Shown here one piece after another: positions 25,810 through 34,395 of a stretch of DNA of 64,000 nt; the stretch's first letter is position 1; each line of letters starts with the position of its first letter. The notes below the pieces were generated by a model. That model was not told the DNA's origin. It saw only the letters and a program-made list of their open reading frames with translations, and ran no database searches. The DNA comes from an uncultured Butyricicoccus sp. GTDB lineage: Bacteria; Bacillota; Clostridia; Oscillospirales; Butyricicoccaceae. The position numbers were made by a program, and so were the translations under genes. The stretch is from contig CALWBL010000002.1 in assembly GCA_944376065.1 (NCBI GenBank), positions 248,001 through 312,000 on the forward strand, read 5' to 3'.

Positions 25810-27612
25810 ATGAAATTAAAAGATTTAAAAATCAAAAACAAATTGATTCTGGGTTTCGCAATCCCACTTATTTTGTCAATTATATTACTTATAGTTTCAG
25901 AAGTACAATCGACAAGCTTAGGTGATAGATATGACAGAATGTTTGATGAAGAAATTAAGCTCAGCAATGAAATGACGAAGTCGCGTATAAACAATAGTAT
26001 GGCATCTCGTATTATACGTGATATGGTACTTGACACCGAAATGCAAGATGTATCATCAAATCAGCAGAAATTTGATGAAGCAATAGCATCATTAAACTCT
26101 GCTTTAGACTATGTTAAGGAGAACTACCCACTTAACGACGGCAAGATAGAGGAATACACAGCTGCACTTGAGTCATGGATGTCAGAAGCAAATATTATCG
26201 TTAATTTAGCAAAAAACGGTAGATTTGATGAGGCACATGAGGAGTTGCGTCAAAAATGTGCTCCTGCGCTCGTTAATCTGCGTATATATGCAGATGGACT
26301 TGAAGAATCAATAAATGGTATCGTTGACCAGAGACGCGAAGAACTAAAAACACAGAACGCAATGAACACTGTTGTAATGCTTGTGTTGATTGCCATTGGT
26401 GTCGTAATAATACTTATTGTTTCAAAATCAATCATTAAATCTATTGTTAAACCAACAGGTGAGATTCATAAGGCTATCATCTCCATGAGCCAAGGTGTTC
26501 TTGATACACCTGTTCGTTATGAATCTGAGGACGAAATTGGTGAAATGGCAGAAGCACTTCGCGTAAGCCAGAATGTGCTGAGTAAGGCTTGTGATGATAT
26601 CCTGCATATTGCATCAGCTATGGCTGATGGTCGTTTCAATGTACAGGTTGATAGCGATCTTCCAGGTGCATTCAGCTCTATTTCTCATTCATTAAGCACT
26701 CTGCAACAGAAAATGAATTCTATGATTTCCAGTGTAAAGCGTTCTGTTGAACAGGTTTCAGCAGGTGCAGAACAGGTTGCAAATGGCTCACAGGCTCTTG
26801 CACAGGGTGCAACCGAGCAGGCTAGTGCTGTTGAAGAACTGTCCGCAAGCATTAACGATATCTCTGAGGGTGCTCGTCAGAATGCTGAGGCTGCAAAAAT
26901 TGCTCGTGAGAATGCTGACCAAGCAGGTGAGCAGAACCGTGCAAGCCAAGAGCAGATGACTCAAATGATTTCTGCTATGGACGATATCACCGATAAGTCT
27001 AAGGAAATCAGCAAGATTATTAAAACTATTGAAGATATCGCATTCCAGACAAATATCCTTGCACTTAATGCAGCAGTAGAGGCTGCTCGTGCTGGTTCTG
27101 CTGGTAAGGGCTTTGCAGTAGTTGCTGATGAGGTTCGTAATTTGGCAAGCAAGTCCGCAGAGGCTGCTAAAAATACCACAACTCTTATTGAAGACTCTAT
27201 ACGTGCAGTTGAGCATGGTTCTAGCATTGCTCATTCCGCAGCGGAAACAATCACTATAAGCACAGAGCTTACTACTCAGGCTGTTGACAAAATTGCTCAG
27301 ATTGCTCAAGCTACAGAGCGTGAGTCACAAGCTATTGACCAGGTAACTCAGGGCATTGATCAGATTGCAACAGTTGTTCAAACAAACTCTGCAACTAGTG
27401 AGGAGTCCGCAGCAGCAAGTGAAGAACTGTCATCTCAGGCAAATATGATGCGTCAGATTTTCTCTTCATTCCAAGTTGAGGACGATGGTGATTCTTTCGG
27501 AAACTTTTCCCAAGAACAAGTAGGCGGCAGCTTTAATGCAGGAGGTAATAGCCCAAGTATGGGTGGTAACTTTCGCTCCGACTATCAGTACGACGATCAA
27601 GGTAAATACTAA
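25810..27612 (+). CDS. Methyl-accepting chemotaxis protein
   Basis: 600 residues. TM1 (about 11-32), an extracellular helical sensor of 4HB type (about 33-185), TM2 (about 187-206), HAMP (about 207-260), then the cytoplasmic signalling coiled coil with the hairpin tip [23 protein letters not shown], split here as [16 protein letters not shown] and [19 protein letters not shown]. The tail (about 560-600) is Gly/Asn/Ser-rich, ends in DDQGKY and lacks a CheR-docking pentapeptide. It senses an unknown ligand and controls CheA via CheW. The RBS GGAAGGA is about 11 nt from the ATG. A hemerythrin gene lies 10 nt downstream. Confidence 0.95.
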   Translation: MKLKDLKIKNKLILGFAIPLILSIILLIVSEVQSTSLGDRYDRMFDEEIKLSNEMTKSRINNSMASRIIRDMVLDTEMQDVSSNQQKFDEAIASLNSALDYVKENYPLNDGKIEEYTAALESWMSEANIIVNLAKNGRFDEAHEELRQKCAPALVNLRIYADGLEESINGIVDQRREELKTQNAMNTVVMLVLIAIGVVIILIVSKSIIKSIVKPTGEIHKAIISMSQGVLDTPVRYESEDEIGEMAEALRVSQNVLSKACDDILHIASAMADGRFNVQVDSDLPGAFSSISHSLSTLQQKMNSMISSVKRSVEQVSAGAEQVANGSQALAQGATEQASAVEELSASINDISEGARQNAEAAKIARENADQAGEQNRASQEQMTQMISAMDDITDKSKEISKIIKTIEDIAFQTNILALNAAVEAARAGSAGKGFAVVADEVRNLASKSAEAAKNTTTLIEDSIRAVEHGSSIAHSAAETITISTELTTQAVDKIAQIAQATERESQAIDQVTQGIDQIATVVQTNSATSEESAAASEELSSQANMMRQIFSSFQVEDDGDSFGNFSQEQVGGSFNAGGNSPSMGGNFRSDYQYDDQGKY

Positions 27613-27622
27613 TCGCTATAGC

Positions 27623-28012
27623 ATGACTCCAGACATTGAAACAGGCAATCAGCTTATTGACTCCGAACATATTCAGATTTTTGATGCGGTAAATGCGCTG
27701 TTAGATGCTTGTTCCAACGGTCGTGGACGAGATAAAATCGCTGAAACCGCTGAATTTTTAGCAACTTATGTTGGAATGCATTTCTCAGACGAAGAAAATC
27801 TTCAGAAAAAATGCAAATATCCAAACATGGAAGGTCACCTAGCATTCCATAAAAGGTATAGGAAAGATGTAAGTGACTTTGTTGATAAAGTGAAGAAAAA
27901 TGGTGCAACAGTTCAGACACTTGGAGAGCTTAATGCTCTTGTGAGCAAACTGATTAGCCATATTCGTCAGGAAGATAAGCGTTTAGCGGCTTATATACGC
28001 GAAAACAGTTAA
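27623..28012 (+). CDS. Bacteriohemerythrin
   Basis: 129 residues from ATG 27623. The di-iron ligand set is complete: His in DSEHIQIF, HxxxE in HFSDE, HxxxH in HLAFH and HxxxxD in HIRQED. Hemerythrins bind O2 reversibly at a non-heme diiron centre and serve storage, scavenging or sensing. The gene is 10 nt after the MCP stop with no clear Shine-Dalgarno, so it is probably translated by coupling. An in-frame start at 27536 inside the MCP gene would add 29 residues unlike the family and is rejected. Likely partner: an aerotaxis or O2-avoidance response; this is inferred. Confidence 0.9.
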   Translation: MTPDIETGNQLIDSEHIQIFDAVNALLDACSNGRGRDKIAETAEFLATYVGMHFSDEENLQKKCKYPNMEGHLAFHKRYRKDVSDFVDKVKKNGATVQTLGELNALVSKLISHIRQEDKRLAAYIRENS

Positions 28013-28029
28013 TTAAATAATTTTTTGTA

Positions 28030-28068
28030 AACGACACAGGGGGTTAATATACTCTGTGTCGTTTTTTT
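28030..28068 (+). terminator. Terminator after the MCP-hemerythrin pair
   Basis: Stem ACGACACAG (28031-28039) / CTGTGTCGT (28054-28062), followed by seven T. Strong. Confidence 0.85.
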
Positions 28069-28229
28069 GATAAAATAATATCTAAAGTATGCCCGTATAA
28101 TGTAAAATTCATACAATATAAATTATGTTTAATAGCTTTCCCGTTGCATATAGTGCAAACTGATGATAAAATAAAAAAGTATGATAAGATAGTGTAGTTG
28201 TATAATTTCAAAAGAGAGGATATAAATGG

Positions 28230-29093
28230 ATGTGGATTGCAAATGATTGGTCAGATTATGAGGTCTTAGATTGTGGTGGCGGTGAAAAGGTTGAAAAATG
28301 GGCGGATTATACATTAGTTCGTCCAGACCCACAGGCAATTTGGAAAAGAGCTGAGGGCGTTAAGGCTTGGGACAAAGCAAATGCTATTTATCACCGCTCT
28401 AAATCTGGTGGAGGTCAGTGGGAAATAAAAAAACTTCCTGCTCAGTGGACAGTTTCCTATAAAGAGCTGACTTTTAATCTAAAGCCTATGTCATTTAAGC
28501 ATACAGGACTTTTTCCAGAACAGGCAGCTAACTGGAACTTTATTATGGAAAAGATAAGAAACGCAGACAGACCAGTTAATGTATTAAATTTATTTGCATA
28601 TACGGGCGGCGCTACACTTGCAGCAGCCGCAGCAGGTGCAAGTGTTTGTCATGTTGATGCATCTAAGGGCATGACGCAATGGGCAAGAGAAAATGCAGTT
28701 TCTTCTGGTTTTGCAGATAGACCTATTAGATGGATTGTAGATGACTGTAAAAAATTTGTTCAGCGTGAAATACGTCGCGGAAGAAAATATGATGCTATTA
28801 TTATGGACCCACCATCTTATGGCAGAGGTCCTTCAGGTGAAACATGGAAAATTGAAGAAGATGTTGCAGACTTTGTACAGCTTACCATGGAGCTTTTAAG
28901 CGATAATCCATTGTTTGTTATTATATCCAGTTATTCAACAGGTCTTGCACCTTCTGTTATGGCATATCTTTTAGGCATCACAGCAGGTAAAAAACATAAT
29001 GGTTTAATCGAGGCTGAAGAGCTTGGGCTGCCAGTTAAATCAACTGGTCTTGTTCTGCCTTGTGGCTCATCTGCTAGATTTATAGGTAAATAA
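28230..29093 (+). CDS. Class I SAM-dependent methyltransferase, RlmI-like
   Basis: 287 residues. The Rossmann methyltransferase fold has motif I NLFAYTGGATLAAAAAGA, an acidic motif II (HVDASKGM) and the catalytic-type motif IIMDPPSYGRG. This is the COG1092/RlmI (23S rRNA m5C) branch, but without the N-terminal PUA domain of E. coli RlmI (about 390 residues). The substrate is probably rRNA; this is inferred. GAGAGG precedes the ATG. The 160 nt upstream hold only weak promoter candidates. ecfA1 follows after 25 nt, so it probably heads that operon. Confidence 0.85.
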   Translation: MWIANDWSDYEVLDCGGGEKVEKWADYTLVRPDPQAIWKRAEGVKAWDKANAIYHRSKSGGGQWEIKKLPAQWTVSYKELTFNLKPMSFKHTGLFPEQAANWNFIMEKIRNADRPVNVLNLFAYTGGATLAAAAAGASVCHVDASKGMTQWARENAVSSGFADRPIRWIVDDCKKFVQREIRRGRKYDAIIMDPPSYGRGPSGETWKIEEDVADFVQLTMELLSDNPLFVIISSYSTGLAPSVMAYLLGITAGKKHNGLIEAEELGLPVKSTGLVLPCGSSARFIGK

Positions 29094-29118
29094 AATAATT
29101 TTAAAGAGTGATAAATTT

Positions 29119-29964
29119 ATGTCTGAAATTATCAAAACTGAAAATTTAACATATGCATATCATGATGAAAACGGAAACAAAAAATACGCTTTAAATGGTG
29201 TTGATTTATCCATTAAGCGTGGTGAATTTGTAGCTGTTTTGGGGCATAACGGCTCAGGTAAATCCACACTTGCAGGACATTTTAATGCTATTCATTTGCC
29301 AAGCGGTGGTAAAGTGTATGTCGATATGATGGACACAGCAGATGAAAGCAAAATCTATGATATTAGATGCACATGTGCTATGGTGTTTCAAAATCCAGAC
29401 AATCAGATAGTTGCAACTGTTGTTGAAGAAGATGTTGCATTTGCACTTGAAAACATGGGTGTCCCACCAGAAGAAATTCGCAGACGTGTTAATGATGCTT
29501 TAAAAGCAGTGGGTATGTATGAATATAGAGGACATGCCCCACATAAGCTATCAGGCGGTCAGAAACAAAGGGTTGCAATAGCTGGTGTTATTGCTATGAT
29601 GCCAAGATGTATTGTTTTTGATGAACCAACAGCAATGCTTGACCCTGCTGGTCGTAAAGAGGTTATGAAAGTTATTTGTGAGCTAAATCAGCATTTTGGA
29701 ATAACTGTAATTTTAATAACTCATCATATGGATGAGGCCATAAAAGCTGGTCGTGTGGTGGTGATGCATGGCGGTAAGGTCATTATGGACGGCGCGCCAA
29801 AAGAAATATTTACAAATGTAGATGATCTTAAAAAAGCAAGCCTTACTGTTCCGCAAACTATTGAAGTTTTATATGGATTAAATCAGAAGTTAAATGCAAA
29901 CCTGAAAATTGATGCTATGAGCGTTGTTCAGTGTGCGGATATTTTAGAGAGTTATTTAAAATAA
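29119..29964 (+). CDS. ecfA1: Energy-coupling factor ATPase EcfA1
   Basis: 281 residues. Walker A GHNGSGKST, Q-loop VFQNPDNQIVATVVEEDVAF, signature LSGGQKQRVAIAG, Walker B IVFDEPTAMLD and the H-loop ITHHM. The Q-loop with NPDNQ is typical of ECF ATPases. With EcfA2 and EcfT it powers uptake of vitamins and metals through interchangeable S components; none is encoded here. The RBS is weak (AAAGAGTG). Confidence 0.95.
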   Translation: MSEIIKTENLTYAYHDENGNKKYALNGVDLSIKRGEFVAVLGHNGSGKSTLAGHFNAIHLPSGGKVYVDMMDTADESKIYDIRCTCAMVFQNPDNQIVATVVEEDVAFALENMGVPPEEIRRRVNDALKAVGMYEYRGHAPHKLSGGQKQRVAIAGVIAMMPRCIVFDEPTAMLDPAGRKEVMKVICELNQHFGITVILITHHMDEAIKAGRVVVMHGGKVIMDGAPKEIFTNVDDLKKASLTVPQTIEVLYGLNQKLNANLKIDAMSVVQCADILESYLK

Positions 29965-29978
29965 AAGAGGATAAAAAC

Positions 29979-30845
29979 GTGTCTTATATTTTAGAAGTAA
30001 GGGACTTGACTCAGATTTATTCAGCAGGTACCCCGTTTGAACGCATGGCTCTTGACCATGTAAATTTACAAGTTAAAAAAGGTGAGATTCTCGGAATAAT
30101 AGGTCACACTGGTTCGGGTAAATCCACACTTATTCAGCATTTGAATGGTTTATTAAAACCAACATTGGGTGAAATTCTGCTCGATGGTAAGTCAATATGG
30201 AATGAAAAGGGTAAATGTGATAAAAATACCCGTTTTCGTGTGGGACTTGTCTTTCAGTATCCAGAATATCAGCTTTTTGAAGAAACCATTGCAAAAGATA
30301 TAGCATTTGGTCCAAGCAATATGGAGCTTTCACAAGGCGAAATAGATGAGCGAGTGCGTGAGGCTATGAAATTTGTTGGGCTTGATGAAAGCATGAGAGA
30401 TATTTCACCATTTGCACTTTCTGGTGGTCAAAAGCGTAGAGTGGCAATCGCTGGTATTATCGCCATGCGTCCAGATGTTTTAGTTCTTGATGAGCCAACC
30501 GCAGGCTTAGACCCCGCTGGTCGTGATGAGCTTTTCGAGCAGATTTTGCAATATCATAAAGAAACTGGTGCTACAATATTATTTGTTACCCACTCTATGG
30601 AAGATGCTGCAAGAATGAGTGACCGTATGCTGGTTATGAATCATGCAAAAATTATGCTCCTTGGTACACCTAAAGAGGTTTTCTCTCATACAGATGAGAT
30701 AATACAAGCAGGACTTGATATACCAGAAATTACAAAAGTAATGCTGGAGCTTTCCAAAAGAGGTTTTAATGTTGACACATCTGTTTTCACAGTAGAAGAT
30801 GCTATAAAAGCAATAAATGCATATAAGGAGGGAAAATCATGCTAA
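29979..30845 (+). CDS. ecfA2: Energy-coupling factor ATPase EcfA2
   Basis: 288 residues from GTG 29979 (AGAGG 8 nt upstream). An in-frame ATG at 29931 lies inside ecfA1 with no RBS and adds a non-family 16-residue extension. Walker A GHTGSGKST, Q-loop VFQYPEYQLFEETIAKDIAFG (EcfA2-type), signature ALSGGQKRRVAIAG, Walker B VLVLDEPTAGLD and H-loop VTHSM. It overlaps ecfT by 7 nt. Confidence 0.95.
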   Translation: MSYILEVRDLTQIYSAGTPFERMALDHVNLQVKKGEILGIIGHTGSGKSTLIQHLNGLLKPTLGEILLDGKSIWNEKGKCDKNTRFRVGLVFQYPEYQLFEETIAKDIAFGPSNMELSQGEIDERVREAMKFVGLDESMRDISPFALSGGQKRRVAIAGIIAMRPDVLVLDEPTAGLDPAGRDELFEQILQYHKETGATILFVTHSMEDAARMSDRMLVMNHAKIMLLGTPKEVFSHTDEIIQAGLDIPEITKVMLELSKRGFNVDTSVFTVEDAIKAINAYKEGKSC

Positions 30846-31642
30846 AAGATATAACTTTAGGTCAGTTTTTCCCAGGCAATAGTATAGTTCACCGAACTGA
30901 CCCGCGGGTTAAAATTGTACTTGTTATTGGTATGATTGCAGCTTTGCTTCTTGCATCGGGTGTGTTTTCCTATGCTTTAATGGCAGTTTATCTTTTGCTT
31001 GTTATTTTTGTTTCAAAAGTGCATTTTAAAATGGTGGTGCGTGGACTTCGACCAGTTTTGATGATTGTAGTTATTACTGCTATTTTAAACTTGTTTTATA
31101 CACCAGGCGATATAATTTGGCAATGGGGTTTTCTTCATATAACTAAACAAGGCATTTATGCAGCAGTTGAAATGGTAGTTCGTATTATGCTCCTAATTAT
31201 TGGCACATCAATGCTAACTTATACCACTTCACCAATAGACCTTACTGAAGGGCTTGAACGCCTTATGTCACCACTAAAGAAAATACATATTCCAGTGCAT
31301 GAACTAGCTATGGTTATGTCTATTGCACTCCGTTTTATTCCTACGCTTATTGAGGAAACCGAAAAAATTATATCCGCTCAAAAAGCAAGAGGTGCAGATT
31401 TTGAAACAGGCAGTGTTTTAAAACGTGCTAAAGCTATGGTGCCTATATTGGTTCCGTTATTTATCTCATCCATACGCCGAGCAGAGGAACTTGCAACAGC
31501 TATGGAATGTCGTTTATATCGTGGCGATGTAGGAAGAACACGTATGAAACAGCTCAGGATTTGCAGTGATGATTATATTTCCATTTCGGTGTCTGCGGTT
31601 ATTTTCACTGTAGTTATTGTTCTTGGTCGTTTTGGTTTGTAA
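30839..31642 (+). CDS. ecfT: Energy-coupling factor transmembrane protein EcfT
   Basis: 267 residues with about five to six hydrophobic segments (near 22-60, 70-85, 105-125 and the C-terminal 242-267). It carries the two ATPase-coupling motifs A-R-G (SAQKARGADFE; ELATAMECRLYRGD). EcfT transmits ATP hydrolysis from EcfA1A2 to the S component. The ATG lies within the end of ecfA2 behind AAGGAGGG. truA follows 11 nt later. Confidence 0.93.
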   Translation: MLKDITLGQFFPGNSIVHRTDPRVKIVLVIGMIAALLLASGVFSYALMAVYLLLVIFVSKVHFKMVVRGLRPVLMIVVITAILNLFYTPGDIIWQWGFLHITKQGIYAAVEMVVRIMLLIIGTSMLTYTTSPIDLTEGLERLMSPLKKIHIPVHELAMVMSIALRFIPTLIEETEKIISAQKARGADFETGSVLKRAKAMVPILVPLFISSIRRAEELATAMECRLYRGDVGRTRMKQLRICSDDYISISVSAVIFTVVIVLGRFGL

Positions 31643-31653
31643 GGAGGTAAGGT

Positions 31654-32460
31654 TTGAAGAATATTGCTTTAATTTTATCCTATGACGGAACCGAATATCA
31701 TGGCTGGCAAACACAAAAAAATGGTGCTTCTATCCAGCAAACGATAACAGAGGCAATAAACGCGATTTTAAAATGTGATACTTATGTTTCTGGTGTAGGA
31801 AGAACTGATGCGGGAGTTCATGCTAGAAAGTATGTTGCAAATTTTAAAGCCAACTGCACAATCCCGCTTGAGCGTTTTCCGCTTGCAATAAATGCGTTTT
31901 TGCCTGATGATATAACAGTATGGAATGCTATAGAAGTCGATGAGGATTTCGATGCAAGATTTTGCTGCACTAAAAAAGAATATGCCTATTATATGTATTC
32001 TTCAAAGATAAATGACCCATTTTTATCTAAAAGAGCATATCGCACAACTTATCCGTTAGATGCAGAAAAAATGGCAGAGGGTGCAAAGTTCTTTGTTGGA
32101 ACACATGATTTTGCATCTGTTCGCGCTGTGGGTACACCTGTTAAATCAACAGTTCGCACAATTTTTCATTGCGAGGTTGAATGTGTGGATAATTTTAAAT
32201 TTGCAATGCAAAATGACCAAACAAAACTTATACAAATAAGGGTTTGTGGCGATGGCTTTTTATATAATATGGTTCGTGCAATTTCAGGTACGCTTATGTA
32301 TGTTGGAAGTGGTAAAATAAAACCAGAGCAAATAAAAGATATCTTGAAGTCTTGTGACAGAGCAAATGCAGGACCTACCTTGCCAGCTCATGGGCTTTAT
32401 ATGAACAGACTTTGGTATGATTATACCAATGAGCTGAAATCATATAGGCTAGATATATAA
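31654..32460 (+). CDS. truA: tRNA pseudouridine(38-40) synthase TruA
   Basis: 268 residues from TTG 31654 behind a near-perfect AAGGAGGT. The catalytic Asp52 lies in GVGRTDAGVHA; the LSYDGTEYHGWQ start and FLYNMVRAISGTLMYVG near the end are family hallmarks. It isomerises U38-40 in the tRNA anticodon stem. truA directly after ecfA1-ecfA2-ecfT is a common Firmicute order. Confidence 0.97.
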   Translation: MKNIALILSYDGTEYHGWQTQKNGASIQQTITEAINAILKCDTYVSGVGRTDAGVHARKYVANFKANCTIPLERFPLAINAFLPDDITVWNAIEVDEDFDARFCCTKKEYAYYMYSSKINDPFLSKRAYRTTYPLDAEKMAEGAKFFVGTHDFASVRAVGTPVKSTVRTIFHCEVECVDNFKFAMQNDQTKLIQIRVCGDGFLYNMVRAISGTLMYVGSGKIKPEQIKDILKSCDRANAGPTLPAHGLYMNRLWYDYTNELKSYRLDI

Positions 32461-32474
32461 AAGGAGGTCGACAA

Positions 32475-33707
32475 ATGCCACAAAAGACAAAATCACTCCG
32501 CATGGAGAGAAATGAGCGACGTCGAAAGATTAGAAACTCACCAGACCGCAGACTCCGAATTGTGGCAAAGCTCCGTCGTCTGGTGGGTATGACACTTGTT
32601 ATAATAAGTGTTTTAACGATTACATTAAATAGTTCTAAAATATCGCCAAACTCCATATCTCAATTTATGGGATATTTTTGGGCAGGTATTGATGATGCAT
32701 CGGTTGCTACTCATATTGATTATCAATCGGAAAATTCATCAATTGTAAGACCGTTTAATCAAGGTGTTGTTGTGGTTGATAACGATATGATGACCATAAA
32801 TACATCATCAGGTGTTAGGCTTAAAGCATCACTTGGCTATACATCACCAGCAGTAGTTACATCAGAGCGTTATGTGCTTGCATATGATAAAAATGGAAAC
32901 CAAGCGGTTTTGGCATCGAGTGTAGCGGAGGCAAGCCGTCAAAAAACGGATTCTTCTATTCTAGTGGCTACTGTTGCAGATACAGGTGATTATGCATTAA
33001 TAACAAATGAATCTGGATATAAAACAGCGGTTACAGTCTATACAAGCGGAGGAAAACAGCGATTTAAGTGGTCAAGTCCAGATTATTATTTTTTATCATG
33101 TGCTATTTCGCCAGATGGCAGTAAAATCGCTGTAACATCTTTTGGCAGTACAGAAGATGCTGAGCTTGAGGGAAAAGTTTTCTTGCGTGACCTTAGTAAT
33201 GAAAATAGCATAAGAGAGGTATCACTTGGCACAACAGTTCCACTTACAGTAGGATTTTTGGATAATAGCTCGGTTGCAGTTATTGGAGATTATGCAACAA
33301 ATATCATAAACCAAAAGGGTGAAATTGTAGATGAAATAAGTTACACCGCAGACGATTTAACAGCATTTTCATTTGGCGGAAGTGAGCTTGCATTGGCTAT
33401 CCATTCATATTCGGGAAATGCAAGAACAGAAGTATATATTCTGGGTTCAAGAGGTGTAAGTGATAAAACACTTCAAATTTCACAGGAAATTCAGGCAATC
33501 GATTACGATGGTTCGAGAATAGCTGTGCTGACTTCAAGCGGTCTTACGGTTTATAATGCTGCTATGCGTGCGTTGTGGAAAAATGAAAGTGCAGTTGGTG
33601 CACAATTTATAAATTTGACAGATGATGGCGGTGTATGGCTTATATATTCCAAGCAAGCGGAACATGTTTCTACATCATCAGACACTTCAGAGGATTTAAA
33701 ATCATGA
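32475..33707 (+). CDS. DUF5711 family membrane-anchored beta-propeller-like protein
   Basis: 410 residues. A very basic N-terminus (about 1-37) and one membrane segment (about 38-52) are followed by an extracytoplasmic region of repeated beta blades (YFLSCAISPDGSKIAVTSFG; VAVIGDYATNIINQKG) reminiscent of WD/PQQ propellers. Function unknown. RBS AAGGAGG. It overlaps the CvpA-like gene by 4 nt (ATGA), which suggests a joint envelope role. Confidence 0.8.
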   Translation: MPQKTKSLRMERNERRRKIRNSPDRRLRIVAKLRRLVGMTLVIISVLTITLNSSKISPNSISQFMGYFWAGIDDASVATHIDYQSENSSIVRPFNQGVVVVDNDMMTINTSSGVRLKASLGYTSPAVVTSERYVLAYDKNGNQAVLASSVAEASRQKTDSSILVATVADTGDYALITNESGYKTAVTVYTSGGKQRFKWSSPDYYFLSCAISPDGSKIAVTSFGSTEDAELEGKVFLRDLSNENSIREVSLGTTVPLTVGFLDNSSVAVIGDYATNIINQKGEIVDEISYTADDLTAFSFGGSELALAIHSYSGNARTEVYILGSRGVSDKTLQISQEIQAIDYDGSRIAVLTSSGLTVYNAAMRALWKNESAVGAQFINLTDDGGVWLIYSKQAEHVSTSSDTSEDLKS

Positions 33708-34375
33708 ATGAGTTATCACTAGATAGTTTGGATTTAATCAATAATCTAAATAATGTAGATTTTATAAACAGCCTTAATTTTTTAAAGGGTTTATTAAATC
33801 TAACAGATATTATAATTATTGCAGTTATACTTTATGGTGCAGTTATTGGTTATCATAAGGGTTTGGTTAGAACTGTCGTGGGCAGTATTAGAGCTGTTGT
33901 TTCTATGGGTGGTGCTGCAATCGTTTCAAGAATTATCGCACCAGCCATCGCTCCTCAAATTGTAACCCCGATTGTAAACGAGGTTTTTCAAACACAGCTA
34001 GGTGAAGTAAGCCAAATATCACCTGAGATTGTTAATCAAATTCAAAATAATATATTACAAATAGCTACACCTATTGCACAAAGTATTGCTTTTTCAGTTG
34101 TATTTTTTATCAGTATGTTTATAATTAACCTTGTGCTGAAGTTGTTTACAAAAGCAATGAGCATACTTACAAAAATACCTGTTATAGGCACACTCAATAG
34201 AATTTGTGGTCTTTTACTTGGTGTGGCGGTTTCTATAATTTTATGTATAGCTGCACTTTATTTGCTTAGAGAATTTGCACCAGAGATTTTTGGTGTAAAT
34301 GGTTATCTATCACCTCAAAATGTAGCAAAAACCAGTATAACTGCATATTTGCTTGGTCTATTGCCAAGTGTATGA
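33704..34375 (+). CDS. CvpA family membrane protein
   Basis: 223 residues from ATG 33704, the ATGA junction with the preceding stop; upstream in-frame starts fall inside the DUF5711 gene. Membrane segments near 36-55, 60-82, 130-155 and 175-195 and the GYHKGLVRTVVGSIRAV motif fit CvpA/colicin V production-like proteins. The molecular role of the family is unclear; it is often linked to envelope or biofilm functions. Confidence 0.8.
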   Translation: MNELSLDSLDLINNLNNVDFINSLNFLKGLLNLTDIIIIAVILYGAVIGYHKGLVRTVVGSIRAVVSMGGAAIVSRIIAPAIAPQIVTPIVNEVFQTQLGEVSQISPEIVNQIQNNILQIATPIAQSIAFSVVFFISMFIINLVLKLFTKAMSILTKIPVIGTLNRICGLLLGVAVSIILCIAALYLLREFAPEIFGVNGYLSPQNVAKTSITAYLLGLLPSV

Positions 34376-34395
34376 TTTTTTAAGGAGAGAAGTAC

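Noticed and set aside
27536..27622. Upstream start for the bacteriohemerythrin
   Set aside because: It overlaps the MCP gene, and the added 29 residues do not fit the family; ATG 27623 starts just before the conserved region.
28070..28229. Riboswitch or promoter before the methyltransferase-ecf operon
   Set aside because: A TATAAT (28201-28206) has no acceptable -35, and no known riboswitch core is visible.
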